A DNA stretch of 7,823 bases from Candidatus Berkelbacteria bacterium CG_4_9_14_3_um_filter_39_23 (GCA_002789815.1 PFTZ01000013.1:1-7823), one strand, 5' to 3'. Positions 1 through 5,559 are shown, counted from the first letter of the stretch. Notes: generated by a model from the sequence alone, not told the origin. Numbers and translations: made by a program.

Positions 1-835
1 CAATCCGCCATACAATGATACAACTTCCATAATCCGCAATTCCATTAAAGATGTTTCTGTTCAAAACATAATTGATTTTGATATAAAAACCAGGGATTTA
101 GGCATGTCATTTTTATTGTCTTACGATAAACTTAAAGCTAATTATATTTGTGTTTTGCATCCTTTATCCTATTTAATCAAAAAGGCTAACTTCACCCTAC
201 TTTCAAAATTCGCCAAAAACTATAAATTAATTGACGGAATAATCATAAGCAGTCATGAATTTTCTGAAACTTCTCGCGGAATGGCTTTTCCAATCTTAAT
301 TGCTCTTTACAAAAGAGATCAGAATGGTATGAACTATGAATACATTAAAAATTATCAATTTAAAGTAAAGAATGATGGATATTTTTGTTTAAATGATTTC
401 GATACAATAGTTAATTATGTTCAGAAATATCCCAATAAGAAATATCTAAATAAAAATGACAAGCCAGTCGCAAAATTTTGGACCTTGAGGGATATAAACG
501 CTCTTAAAAGAAATCGGACTTTTATTGATTCCGATACTTACAATACAGTTTATATTCTAATGGAAAAATTTCCATATTATTGTTATATTGATGTGTTTAA
601 GCAATATACCGATAAAATGCCATATTTTATTGGAAATTGCGATGTAATAATTGATAATGAAAAATTTAATAAAATAAAAGAGTGCTTTATTGCTCAAAGT
701 GTTCACACAAACTCCATTTTAAAAAATAAATTTAAATTTAGAGAAATTCCTAATGCTAAATTAAAAATAGATAATTATTTTAAAGAACTATTGGGAAGTA
801 AACTAGGTGAAAAATATGCCAAAAATTTTAATTAA
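1..835 (+). CDS. N6-adenine DNA methyltransferase of a restriction-modification system, 5'-truncated by the window edge
   Basis: The reading frame is open from position 2 to the TAA at 833-835, giving 277 visible residues. The first four visible residues are NPPY, followed by NDTTS: this is catalytic motif IV of amino-methyltransferases (N/D-P-P-Y), which places the target adenine for methyl transfer from S-adenosylmethionine. The SAM-binding motif I and the true start therefore lie before the window. The ATG at 104 is internal, not the start. Downstream segments such as ICVLHPLSYLI and GMAFPILIALYKRD fit the end of the catalytic core and the start of a target-recognition region. The next gene overlaps its 3' end by 20 nt and looks like the cognate restriction enzyme, so this protein would protect host sites. 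If the pairing with a PabI-type enzyme is right, the expected target is GTAC; this is inference. The gene is very AT-rich (12 G/C in 60 bases at 541-600). Confidence 0.85.
   Translation, partial: NPPYNDTTSIIRNSIKDVSVQNIIDFDIKTRDLGMSFLLSYDKLKANYICVLHPLSYLIKKANFTLLSKFAKNYKLIDGIIISSHEFSETSRGMAFPILIALYKRDQNGMNYEYIKNYQFKVKNDGYFCLNDFDTIVNYVQKYPNKKYLNKNDKPVAKFWTLRDINALKRNRTFIDSDTYNTVYILMEKFPYYCYIDVFKQYTDKMPYFIGNCDVIIDNEKFNKIKECFIAQSVHTNSILKNKFKFREIPNAKLKIDNYFKELLGSKLGEKYAKNFN
805..809 (+). promoter_or_regulatory. Shine-Dalgarno site deciding the start of the restriction gene
   Basis: AGGTG lies six bases before the ATG at 816. An in-frame GTG at 807 overlaps this motif and would have no Shine-Dalgarno of its own, so ATG 816 is the better start. 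The site lies inside the end of the methyltransferase gene, which suggests translational coupling of methylase and nuclease. Confidence 0.55.
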
Positions 836-1577
836 AGAAAGTGAACATAAAATTGAAGTACCGATTGTATTAACTGCTGTAAGCGGAAAAATTCGCATCA
901 AGAATCGTTCAATTGTAAATGAATACGGAACTCTTGTCGCAGTTAGGCGAGGTGAGTTTGCTTTAAGCAACTATGTTGAATGGCAAATTAGCTATGACGT
1001 CGTCAAAAAGGAAACTGAAAAATTAGCAGAATCATCACTACCAGAGACTGAGTTTATTGGCGCAAACAGCAAGACTAAAGCACTTTATGAGTTATCTGAG
1101 TATATTTGGTATTTTCATAAATGGTCTATTGTATCTAAAAAAGAGTTAGAGAGTGTTGTTAATTACCTTAATTCAATACCAGATAATGACTTAATTGATA
1201 ATAATTCTGAATTACAGATTGATCGTAGTCATCAGATAGCAAAAAATATAAATGGATTTAATTTTAAGTACACTCAAGTTAAATACCCTCTTTTAATTTA
1301 TAAATTTAACGGATACGAAATAGTTACAGAAATAAAAATTACCGAGAAACAATATGCAGTCGGCACCCAACCAATGCTATATTTATGTTTTCCAATCACA
1401 GAATTAAAATCAAAAACTAATTTAATCGGACGATGTGCTGAAGCAAAAGAAATTGCCCATTTTGAAATTTCAGAAAGCAACATCAAAGTATTTTTGGAAA
1501 TGCTGAAAATGTTTGGTATTCTATCTAAAAACCACAAACATGATATTCTGCAAATTATCAATACGATTATAGAATAA
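816..1577 (+). CDS. Candidate R.PabI-family restriction enzyme (sequence-specific adenine DNA glycosylase)
   Basis: 253 residues from ATG 816. It overlaps the methyltransferase gene by 20 nt, as expected for a paired restriction enzyme. Seen: Glu55 and Tyr60 in the segment YVEWQISYD, and His240 and Asp243 in NHKHD, ten residues from the C-terminus. From memory of the family, R.PabI (226 aa, GTAC-specific) uses Arg32, Glu63, Tyr68, His211 and Asp214: the E-x4-Y spacing, the H-x2-D spacing and the distance to the C-terminus all agree. Arg27 and Arg31 (KIRIKNR) are candidates for the catalytic Arg. PabI enzymes lack the PD-(D/E)XK nuclease fold; they excise adenine from the unmethylated site and the abasic site is then cut. 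Our protein is about 27 residues longer, consistent with an insertion in the middle. No PD-(D/E)XK or HNH motif is evident. The product call is inference from motif spacing plus the methylase neighbour; a restriction role is more certain than the family. Confidence 0.62.
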   Translation: MPKILIKESEHKIEVPIVLTAVSGKIRIKNRSIVNEYGTLVAVRRGEFALSNYVEWQISYDVVKKETEKLAESSLPETEFIGANSKTKALYELSEYIWYFHKWSIVSKKELESVVNYLNSIPDNDLIDNNSELQIDRSHQIAKNINGFNFKYTQVKYPLLIYKFNGYEIVTEIKITEKQYAVGTQPMLYLCFPITELKSKTNLIGRCAEAKEIAHFEISESNIKVFLEMLKMFGILSKNHKHDILQIINTIIE

Positions 1578-1632
1578 TCCCAACATTTTAACCTTTTGTT
1601 TGGGGAGAATAAGGAGTTTTGAATTTTTGGCA

Positions 1633-1670
1633 TTCATCCTGTTAGATAATTTTAAATCTAACAGGATGAA
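1633..1670. repeat. Perfect 15-bp inverted repeat with 8-nt loop
   Basis: The left arm (1633-1647) and right arm (1656-1670) are exact reverse complements around the loop AATTTTAA. The palindrome starts 55 bases after the restriction gene stop. There is no T-run after it, so it is not a standard intrinsic terminator; it could stabilise the 3' end of the restriction mRNA or be a dispersed palindromic repeat. Confidence 0.8.
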
Positions 1671-1940
1671 CCTCTGACCTCTCTGCCCAAAATCCAAAAT
1701 GGAAAAAGATTTTTTTTCATTAATTTATAGAGGAGGAAAACGGTATTTTCTCCGCTATCGCGTCGAAAAACATCAGCTAACGCGAAATAAACGGTTCAGA
1801 AATTCCTCATTTTTTAGATTTTTAAATTAAGGTGTGAGAAATTTCCTTGCAAAAGCTCATTAACATATTGGACTCTATGAAAGAGCTAAAAGATATAACA
1901 AATTTATCCTAATTATTGGTTTCGGGGGTATAATCAGCTA

Positions 1941-2072
1941 ATGAAATACATCAGTAATATTGCTCATCTTAGCAAGATGACCAAAGAGGTGGTTTATCAT
2001 CGAATCAAGATAATTGAACTCTTTGATGAATTTGTCGTCAGAAATTTGAAAAATAATAAAAATATTATTTAA
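1941..2072 (+). CDS. 43-residue helix-turn-helix-like ORF, probably a gene remnant
   Basis: The ORF runs from ATG 1941 to TAA 2070-2072. Its middle, IAHLSKMTKEVVYHRIKIIE, resembles the recognition part of Lrp/AsnC- or MarR-like winged helices (the typical pattern is IAKxxxLSKxVVxYRIKxLE). A complete regulator of this class would be much longer, so this is either a fragment or a very small DNA-binding peptide. A TATAAT at 1929-1934 would place a transcription start at about 1941, giving a leaderless message, but no good -35 is visible. The stop codon is in the same frame as the pseudogene that follows. The similarity is judged by eye and is weak evidence. Confidence 0.3.
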   Translation: MKYISNIAHLSKMTKEVVYHRIKIIELFDEFVVRNLKNNKNII

Positions 2073-2327
2073 AATCCCGAAATGTATAGCTCTGTTGACT
2101 CGCTGAATTTTGTTGGCAAAATAATCAATAATAAACTATTTTACGAAAGCGATTACTCTAGTAAAATTAGTATATTAAATTTGGCGGACGGCAAACAAGC
2201 AAGCTTAGAAATTCCTATTACGGGAACTTCTCAATGAGATATTGATGGAAAGTATATCGTTTATTCTAACCGATCCAATAATGAAGCAGAAATTTTTATT
2301 GAGCCAATCAGCCATAATATTTTTTAA
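2073..2327 (+). pseudogene. Beta-propeller-like (TolB/WD40-type) fragment with an in-frame UGA
   Basis: The frame reads from an ATG at 2082 to the TAA at 2325-2327, broken by a TGA at 2235-2237. The text around the break is TSQ-stop-DIDGKYIVYS, which matches the repeat signature of TolB-like propellers (P-x-W-S-P-D-G-K-x-I-x-F-S) with TGA exactly where Trp (TGG) is expected. Before it, ILNLADGKQASLEI resembles the preceding strand of such a blade. Only about two blades remain. A clean intrinsic terminator follows directly, which suggests that a real, transcribed gene once ended here. Intact genes in the window use TGG for Trp and one ends in TGA, so a point mutation is likelier than a recoded UGA. 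Confidence 0.5.
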
Positions 2328-2365
2328 AAAACCGCAAATATCAAGTTAGATGAACGCGGTTTTTT
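2326..2365 (+). terminator. Intrinsic terminator after the propeller pseudogene
   Basis: A 10-bp perfect stem, AAAAAACCGC (2326-2335) with GCGGTTTTTT (2356-2365), encloses a 20-nt loop. The G/C part is followed by six T. It overlaps the pseudogene stop codon, so its link to that former gene is direct. Confidence 0.75.
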
Positions 2366-2406
2366 ATGGAAATCCTATCTTCTGAAAGATTCTATCTTGC
2401 CACCAG

Positions 2407-2431
2407 AGCTAAAATATGGTATATTTTAGCT
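2407..2431. repeat. Perfect 11-bp palindrome with GGT centre
   Basis: AGCTAAAATAT (2407-2417) and ATATTTTAGCT (2421-2431) are exact reverse complements around GGT. No T-run follows. The size suits an operator or a small hairpin, but no start codon or clear promoter follows closely. Confidence 0.6.
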
Positions 2432-2497
2432 GTCGAGCAGAGCTTATAAAGAAAAACTTGAAATTGTTAGGGTTCAAAAATTCGATTGAACGGTCGG

Positions 2498-2550
2498 TTT
2501 GTCGCCCCTTGTGAAGTTTACTCCGACTTTTCATCGGAGTTCGGGACAAA
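2498..2550. repeat. Nested palindromic (REP-like) element
   Basis: The outer arms TTTGTC-G-CCC (2498-2507, one bulged G) and GGGACAAA (2543-2550) enclose an inner 7-bp stem, ACTCCGA (2520-2526) with TCGGAGT (2534-2540). The nested design resembles REP-type palindromes or a folded RNA rather than coding sequence. An open frame of 67 codons crosses it but has no other sign of being a gene. Confidence 0.5.
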
Positions 2551-2661
2551 ATATACTCGAACTATTTCCAGAATATTTTCGCGAATGTGGGTGATAAAAT
2601 TCGTAGTTGATTGGCAATTCAAATTCCATTATTACTGCACATTTTTATTTTTTAATTTTTG

Positions 2662-2690
2662 TGCTAGGATAATTCTAAAGCCTGTATAAT
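2662..2690 (+). promoter_or_regulatory. Candidate promoter for the sigma factor leader
   Basis: TG-C-TAGGAT (2662-2670) fits an extended -10 element, and a perfect TATAAT follows at 2685-2690. Neither has a good -35 at the right distance. If used, the transcript would have a leader of roughly 280-300 nt before the sigma factor start. Confidence 0.35.
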
Positions 2691-2794
2691 AATTGCTTTT
2701 GAAGCGAGAATAAGATTATTTTAGGCGAAAAAGGAAAATTATGAGGAAAGGTAGCTAATGCTACTTTGACGACTAATTTACATTTTGTAGCTAA

Positions 2795-2836
2795 AATAAA
2801 GAATCCGACGGGGCAAGCCCCGCGACATTCTTTGTT
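2795..2836 (+). repeat. Two-tier hairpin in the sigma factor leader
   Basis: An outer stem of about 10 bp (2795-2804 with 2827-2836, including one G-U pair) and an inner 5-bp stem, CGGGG (2809-2813) with CCCCG (2818-2822), are separated by a symmetric 4x4 internal loop. The terminal loop is CAAG. Confidence 0.6.
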
Positions 2837-2858
2837 ACGCCAAAGGTGGTGGCTTCAT

Positions 2859-2878
2859 CCTCGGAGCAAGCTCCGAGG
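2859..2878 (+). repeat. 8-bp hairpin with CAAG loop
   Basis: CCTCGGAG (2859-2866) pairs perfectly with CTCCGAGG (2871-2878) around CAAG. The loop is the same as in the hairpin 45 bases upstream, so the two may be related elements. It lies about 95 bases before the sigma factor start. Confidence 0.65.
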
Positions 2879-2960
2879 TATTCGCCGTCTTGTAATAAGC
2901 TATTAGTAGTTATCAGATGCAGTTATTAGACAGGCTCTTAACTCATATTTTTTGACAACA

Positions 2961-2966
2961 AGGAGG
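2961..2966 (+). promoter_or_regulatory. Strong Shine-Dalgarno site of the sigma factor gene
   Basis: AGGAGG lies eight bases before ATG 2975. It is a full anti-16S match, in contrast to the four-gene block downstream, whose starts have no such motif. It fixes the start of the sigma factor. Confidence 0.85.
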
Positions 2967-2974
2967 CAGGCGCC

Positions 2975-3688
2975 ATGGCGGAAAAGGAATATCCGTTTAG
3001 TCGCAATAAAGAAGAAATGCTAATAAGACATCGCGGGCTAATTGAGGCAACGGTTCGTCATTTTTCTTTTTGTGGCGCGCCTGAAGATGATCTACGACAG
3101 GAAGCTGAACTTGCGTTTTGTAATGCAGTTGACCTTTTTGACGAGAACAAAAAAAACAAATTTGCATCCTATGTGGTTGAATGTATGAGAGGACGGATAA
3201 AAAATTTTTTGACCAAGTTTTTGTGGCAACGGCTTAAAGTCCCGACTAACATTATGGCAGTTGTTCAAAAGATATTACACAAAATAGATGAGTTGGAGAA
3301 AGAATACGGGCGAGTTCCAACCCTTAGCGAGCTAAGCGATCGTTGGGGCATTCCCATCAATCAACTTGAAAAAGCATTTGATGCTTTGGCAAATTTGCGC
3401 CCTTTATCTTTAAGCGAGGAAGTTGGGGAAGGGCTGTATCTTGAAGATGTGGTTGCTGTTACGAACGATGAAGTTGAGAGGGTTGATTTGTGCTTTGATA
3501 TTGAGAAGGCGCTGGAACAGATACCTGATAATTATCAAATAATTTTACGCCGACTACTAGAAGGCGCAACTTTAACGCAGATTGCCAAAGAGCAGGGTTG
3601 CTCCCATCAAAATATCCATCGGAAAGCTAGGCAAGCTGGAAGGTGCCTGGCAGAGCACTTGTCTATTTACGATCAAGTTCATTTCTAA
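2975..3688 (+). CDS. RNA polymerase sigma factor, sigma-70 family, with regions 2, 3 and 4
   Basis: 237 residues. Region 2 spans about 15-80: DLRQEAELAFCNAVDLFD (39-56) is the core-binding segment (family pattern DLRQEGxxGLxxAVxxFD), and FASYVVECMRGRIKNFL (63-79) is the -10 recognition/melting part. Region 3 spans about 86-143, including VPTLSELSDRWGI. Region 4 spans about 172-226, with the -35-reading helix-turn-helix LTQIAKEQGCSHQNIHRKA (200-218). There is no region 1.1 or long non-conserved insert, so it is not the housekeeping sigma. The presence of region 3 excludes ECF type, and the layout fits group 3 (FliA/SigB/SigF-like). It would direct core polymerase to an alternative promoter set; its targets are not visible here. 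It is monocistronic, with a strong ribosome binding site and its own terminator. The line at 3301-3360 has 32 G/C of 60, much higher than the restriction module. No anti-sigma gene is adjacent. Confidence 0.9.
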   Translation: MAEKEYPFSRNKEEMLIRHRGLIEATVRHFSFCGAPEDDLRQEAELAFCNAVDLFDENKKNKFASYVVECMRGRIKNFLTKFLWQRLKVPTNIMAVVQKILHKIDELEKEYGRVPTLSELSDRWGIPINQLEKAFDALANLRPLSLSEEVGEGLYLEDVVAVTNDEVERVDLCFDIEKALEQIPDNYQIILRRLLEGATLTQIAKEQGCSHQNIHRKARQAGRCLAEHLSIYDQVHF

Positions 3689-3705
3689 CCAACCTCAATG
3701 TCCTT

Positions 3706-3737
3706 AAATATCCGCTTTGAGCAAGGGCGGATTTTTT
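3706..3737 (+). terminator. Intrinsic terminator of the sigma factor gene
   Basis: The arm at 3706-3715 (core ATCCGC) pairs with 3727-3736 (core GCGGAT), with one mismatch inside an A/T extension, and a run of six T follows (3732-3737). It lies 18 bases after the stop codon. Confidence 0.75.
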
Positions 3738-3780
3738 GTTGACCCTTGCCAAACAGCTAAAAATTTGATATTTTTTGATT

Positions 3781-3853
3781 AGACTCATTACGAAATAATT
3801 TTTCGTAGCGAAATTATTTAATTGTAGTAGAAAAATTATTTCGTAATAAGTCT
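3781..3853. repeat. Long inverted repeat (24-nt arms, one mismatch), MITE-like or leader hairpin
   Basis: The left arm (3781-3804) and right arm (3830-3853) match at 23 of 24 positions around a 25-nt spacer. A third copy of the core lies in the spacer (3811-3819, AAATTATTT), so a shorter stem with 3793-3801 can form instead of the long one. The element ends three bases before the ATG of the next gene, so in RNA it would mask or shape that start. The flanks show ATT on both sides, a possible but weak target duplication. Confidence 0.75.
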
Positions 3854-3856
3854 ATT

Positions 3857-4276
3857 ATGCTAAAAATTGATTTTTCAAAATTGATACAAAAAGATTATCT
3901 CCTCGAGCCAAAATTGCCAGCCTCGATCGAGCCAATACTTTATTTAATGATTTTTTTTAGTGTTTGTATCGCTTTGGCGACGTTAGTGACAATTTCTTAT
4001 CGTCCGCACAATTATCTGTATAAAAATTTTAAAAATCGCATAAGCAAAATGTTCTGGGCTTGCGGATTGATCGGTTTTGTGTTATTATTTTTCCGTTGGC
4101 AAACATTATCATTTTTAAATTTAAGAATTTGGCTGGTCGCGCTGATTGCTTTTTTTATTTTATGGCTGGCGTATAATCTGCTTTTTTATTTTGTTTTATT
4201 GCCCAAACAACTGAAAGTCTATCAGCGACAAGTTGAATTTCAAAGTTTTTTACCCAAAAATAATGCAAAAAATTAA
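3857..4276 (+). CDS. Small integral membrane protein with three transmembrane helices, function unknown
   Basis: 139 residues. Hydrophobic helices lie at about 24-46, 64-82 and 90-114, separated by a basic loop (YLYKNFKNRISK) and a short turn containing RWQTLSFLNLR. The last 20 residues are polar and basic. I recall similar three-helix proteins with a conserved 'RIWL' third helix as a recurring family of unknown function in Candidate Phyla Radiation genomes, but cannot confirm it here. No catalytic motif or signal peptide is evident. No Shine-Dalgarno precedes ATG 3857; instead an inverted repeat ends three bases upstream. The S1-protein gene follows 13 bases later, so the two are probably co-transcribed. 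Confidence is high that it is a gene, low on any role. Confidence 0.8.
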   Translation: MLKIDFSKLIQKDYLLEPKLPASIEPILYLMIFFSVCIALATLVTISYRPHNYLYKNFKNRISKMFWACGLIGFVLLFFRWQTLSFLNLRIWLVALIAFFILWLAYNLLFYFVLLPKQLKVYQRQVEFQSFLPKNNAKN

Positions 4277-4289
4277 ACAATTTGGCACG

Positions 4290-5549
4290 ATGGCTGAGCT
4301 GGTTGACTCAATGGGCGATATGATCGTTCCATTTTCAGGTAATTCAACTTGCGAAGTGAAAATTATTCAAAAAACAAAAAGCCAAATTTTAGTTGATGTG
4401 GCAGCCGTTGCCATTGGCATTATTCCCGAAGGCGAATTTTCCTATGATGTGGAAGATTTAAAAGTAGGCGATAAAGTTTTAGTCTATATTTTAATGCTGG
4501 AAAACGAGGATGGGATGATGGTTTTATCTTTAAAGCGCGCAGATAAAGACAGGGTGTGGAATTTGCTTCAAAATAAATACGAAAGCCACGAACCGATCAA
4601 AGTGAAAATCTCGTCCGTTAATCGTGGCGGGCTACTGATAGAGTTTGGCGGAATTGATGGTTTTATTCCAGTGTCGCAATTGGCTCCCGCGCATTATCCC
4701 AAAGTGGAAGGTGGCGACGCAAATAAAATTTTAACTCGCTTGAAAATTTTGGTTGGCGCAACAATGACAGTCAAGGTTTTAAGTATCGACCAAAAAACAA
4801 ACAAATTAATTTTTTCTGAAAAAGCATATTCCAACGAACGACTAATTACTGCCTCGGAAGATTTGCAACCAGGGCAAAAGCTTAAAGCGACTGTCACTGG
4901 TATTGTTGATTTTGGTATTTTCGTTAAACTTGATATACAGGACGTTTCTGGCAGAAAAGACAAAATTGACGGACTTATTCATATATCAGAAATTTCCTGG
5001 AATAAAGATGAAGATTGGAAAAAGAAATTTCAAATTGGACAAAAATTAGATGTGGCGGTAGTATCTACTTCTGGCGGAAAAGTTTCCTTGACCCTCAAAC
5101 GGTTGGAAGAGGATCCATGGAAAAAGGCTTCGCGCGATTTGAAGGAGGGCGAAAAGGTTGAGGCGGAAATCACTCGACTCACCCCATTTGGCGCTTTTGT
5201 TAAAATAGATCGTCAGCTTGATGCGCTCGTGCACATTTCGCAAATGGACAAAGGTAAGCAAAGTTCTTTGAAGGAAGGCGAAAAGTATAAGTTTTATATT
5301 TTAAAAATAGATCCCGATAATCGGCGAATAAATTTATCAATGAAAAAACCAGACTCAGAGGATAAAGCGAACAAAAATGCGAAAAAAATTGACAAAAAAT
5401 CAGCAGTAATAAAAGTTGCTAAAAAAGTAGAAAAAAAGATCGTTAAAAAAGAGAAAGCTAAAAAATCCACGGGAAAAATAACTAAAAAAGTCGCGGAAGA
5501 CATAAAAAAAGTCGCTAAAAAGATTTCAGAAGCAAAAGCAAAGAAGTAA
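4290..5549 (+). CDS. rpsA: S1-domain RNA-binding protein, ribosomal protein S1-like, with a Lys-rich tail
   Basis: 419 residues from ATG 4290. Four S1 (OB-fold) domains are visible: about 18-83, 101-180, 195-272 and 287-353. The last two are the most typical, with IVDFGIFVKL/GLIHISEIS and LTPFGAFVKI/ALVHISQMD. E. coli S1 has six domains, whereas four-domain versions are common elsewhere, so this suits S1-like binding of mRNA at the small ribosomal subunit. The tail (354-419) is unusual: 26 of 66 residues are Lys with no Arg, in repeated AKK/VKK/EKK units, resembling a histone-H1-like nucleic-acid-binding tail. ATG 4290 starts at MAELVDSMGD; in-frame TTG 4233 and ATG 4263 lie inside the upstream gene and would add residues I do not expect in an S1 protein. 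No Shine-Dalgarno is visible. It could also be a general RNA-binding factor rather than true bS1. Confidence 0.85.
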   Translation: MAELVDSMGDMIVPFSGNSTCEVKIIQKTKSQILVDVAAVAIGIIPEGEFSYDVEDLKVGDKVLVYILMLENEDGMMVLSLKRADKDRVWNLLQNKYESHEPIKVKISSVNRGGLLIEFGGIDGFIPVSQLAPAHYPKVEGGDANKILTRLKILVGATMTVKVLSIDQKTNKLIFSEKAYSNERLITASEDLQPGQKLKATVTGIVDFGIFVKLDIQDVSGRKDKIDGLIHISEISWNKDEDWKKKFQIGQKLDVAVVSTSGGKVSLTLKRLEEDPWKKASRDLKEGEKVEAEITRLTPFGAFVKIDRQLDALVHISQMDKGKQSSLKEGEKYKFYILKIDPDNRRINLSMKKPDSEDKANKNAKKIDKKSAVIKVAKKVEKKIVKKEKAKKSTGKITKKVAEDIKKVAKKISEAKAKK

Positions 5550-5559
5550 GAAGCAAAAA

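Larger units (their letters stand above)
1578..2974. other. 1.4-kb region without an intact gene: palindromes, gene remnants and a structured leader
   Basis: No convincing intact gene of normal size is visible on either strand. In order it holds a 15-bp palindrome (1633-1670), a basic 43-codon ORF of doubtful status (1699-1830: ATG without Shine-Dalgarno), a 43-residue helix-turn-helix-like ORF, a beta-propeller-like pseudogene closed by a terminator (2326-2365), an 11-bp palindrome (2407-2431), a nested hairpin (2498-2550), a candidate extended -10 promoter and two CAAG-loop hairpins before the sigma factor gene. The mix of decayed coding sequence and hairpins next to a restriction module suggests a region of insertion and decay. 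Confidence 0.6.

Noticed and set aside
104..106. ATG 104 as the start of the methyltransferase
   Set aside because: The frame is open to the window edge and the catalytic NPPY motif lies upstream of this ATG, so it is internal.
1298..1633. 111-codon reverse-strand frame
   Set aside because: It lies opposite the restriction gene, has no ribosome binding site and no recognisable features; the plus-strand gene explains the region.
1699..1830. 43-codon basic ORF starting MEKDFFSLIYRGGKRY
   Set aside because: There is no Shine-Dalgarno and no recognisable similarity; the composition is biased and it lies in a decayed region. It could be a remnant but cannot be supported as a gene.
2486..2689. 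67-codon plus-strand frame
   Set aside because: It crosses the nested palindrome, has a non-ATG-like context without a ribosome binding site, and its translation shows no family features.
2735..2765. GAGGAAAG resembling the conserved start of RNase P RNA
   Set aside because: None of the other conserved RNase P elements (for example the ACAGAA region near the 3' end) are present downstream; this is a chance match.
2952..2957. TTGACA as a -35 element of the sigma gene
   Set aside because: A matching -10 would fall inside the start codon region, and the motif sits only a few bases before the Shine-Dalgarno.
4233..4289. Earlier starts (TTG 4233, ATG 4263) for the S1 gene
   Set aside because: They lie inside the upstream membrane protein gene and add a segment not expected in an S1 protein; ATG 4290 begins a plausible N-terminus just after that gene ends.
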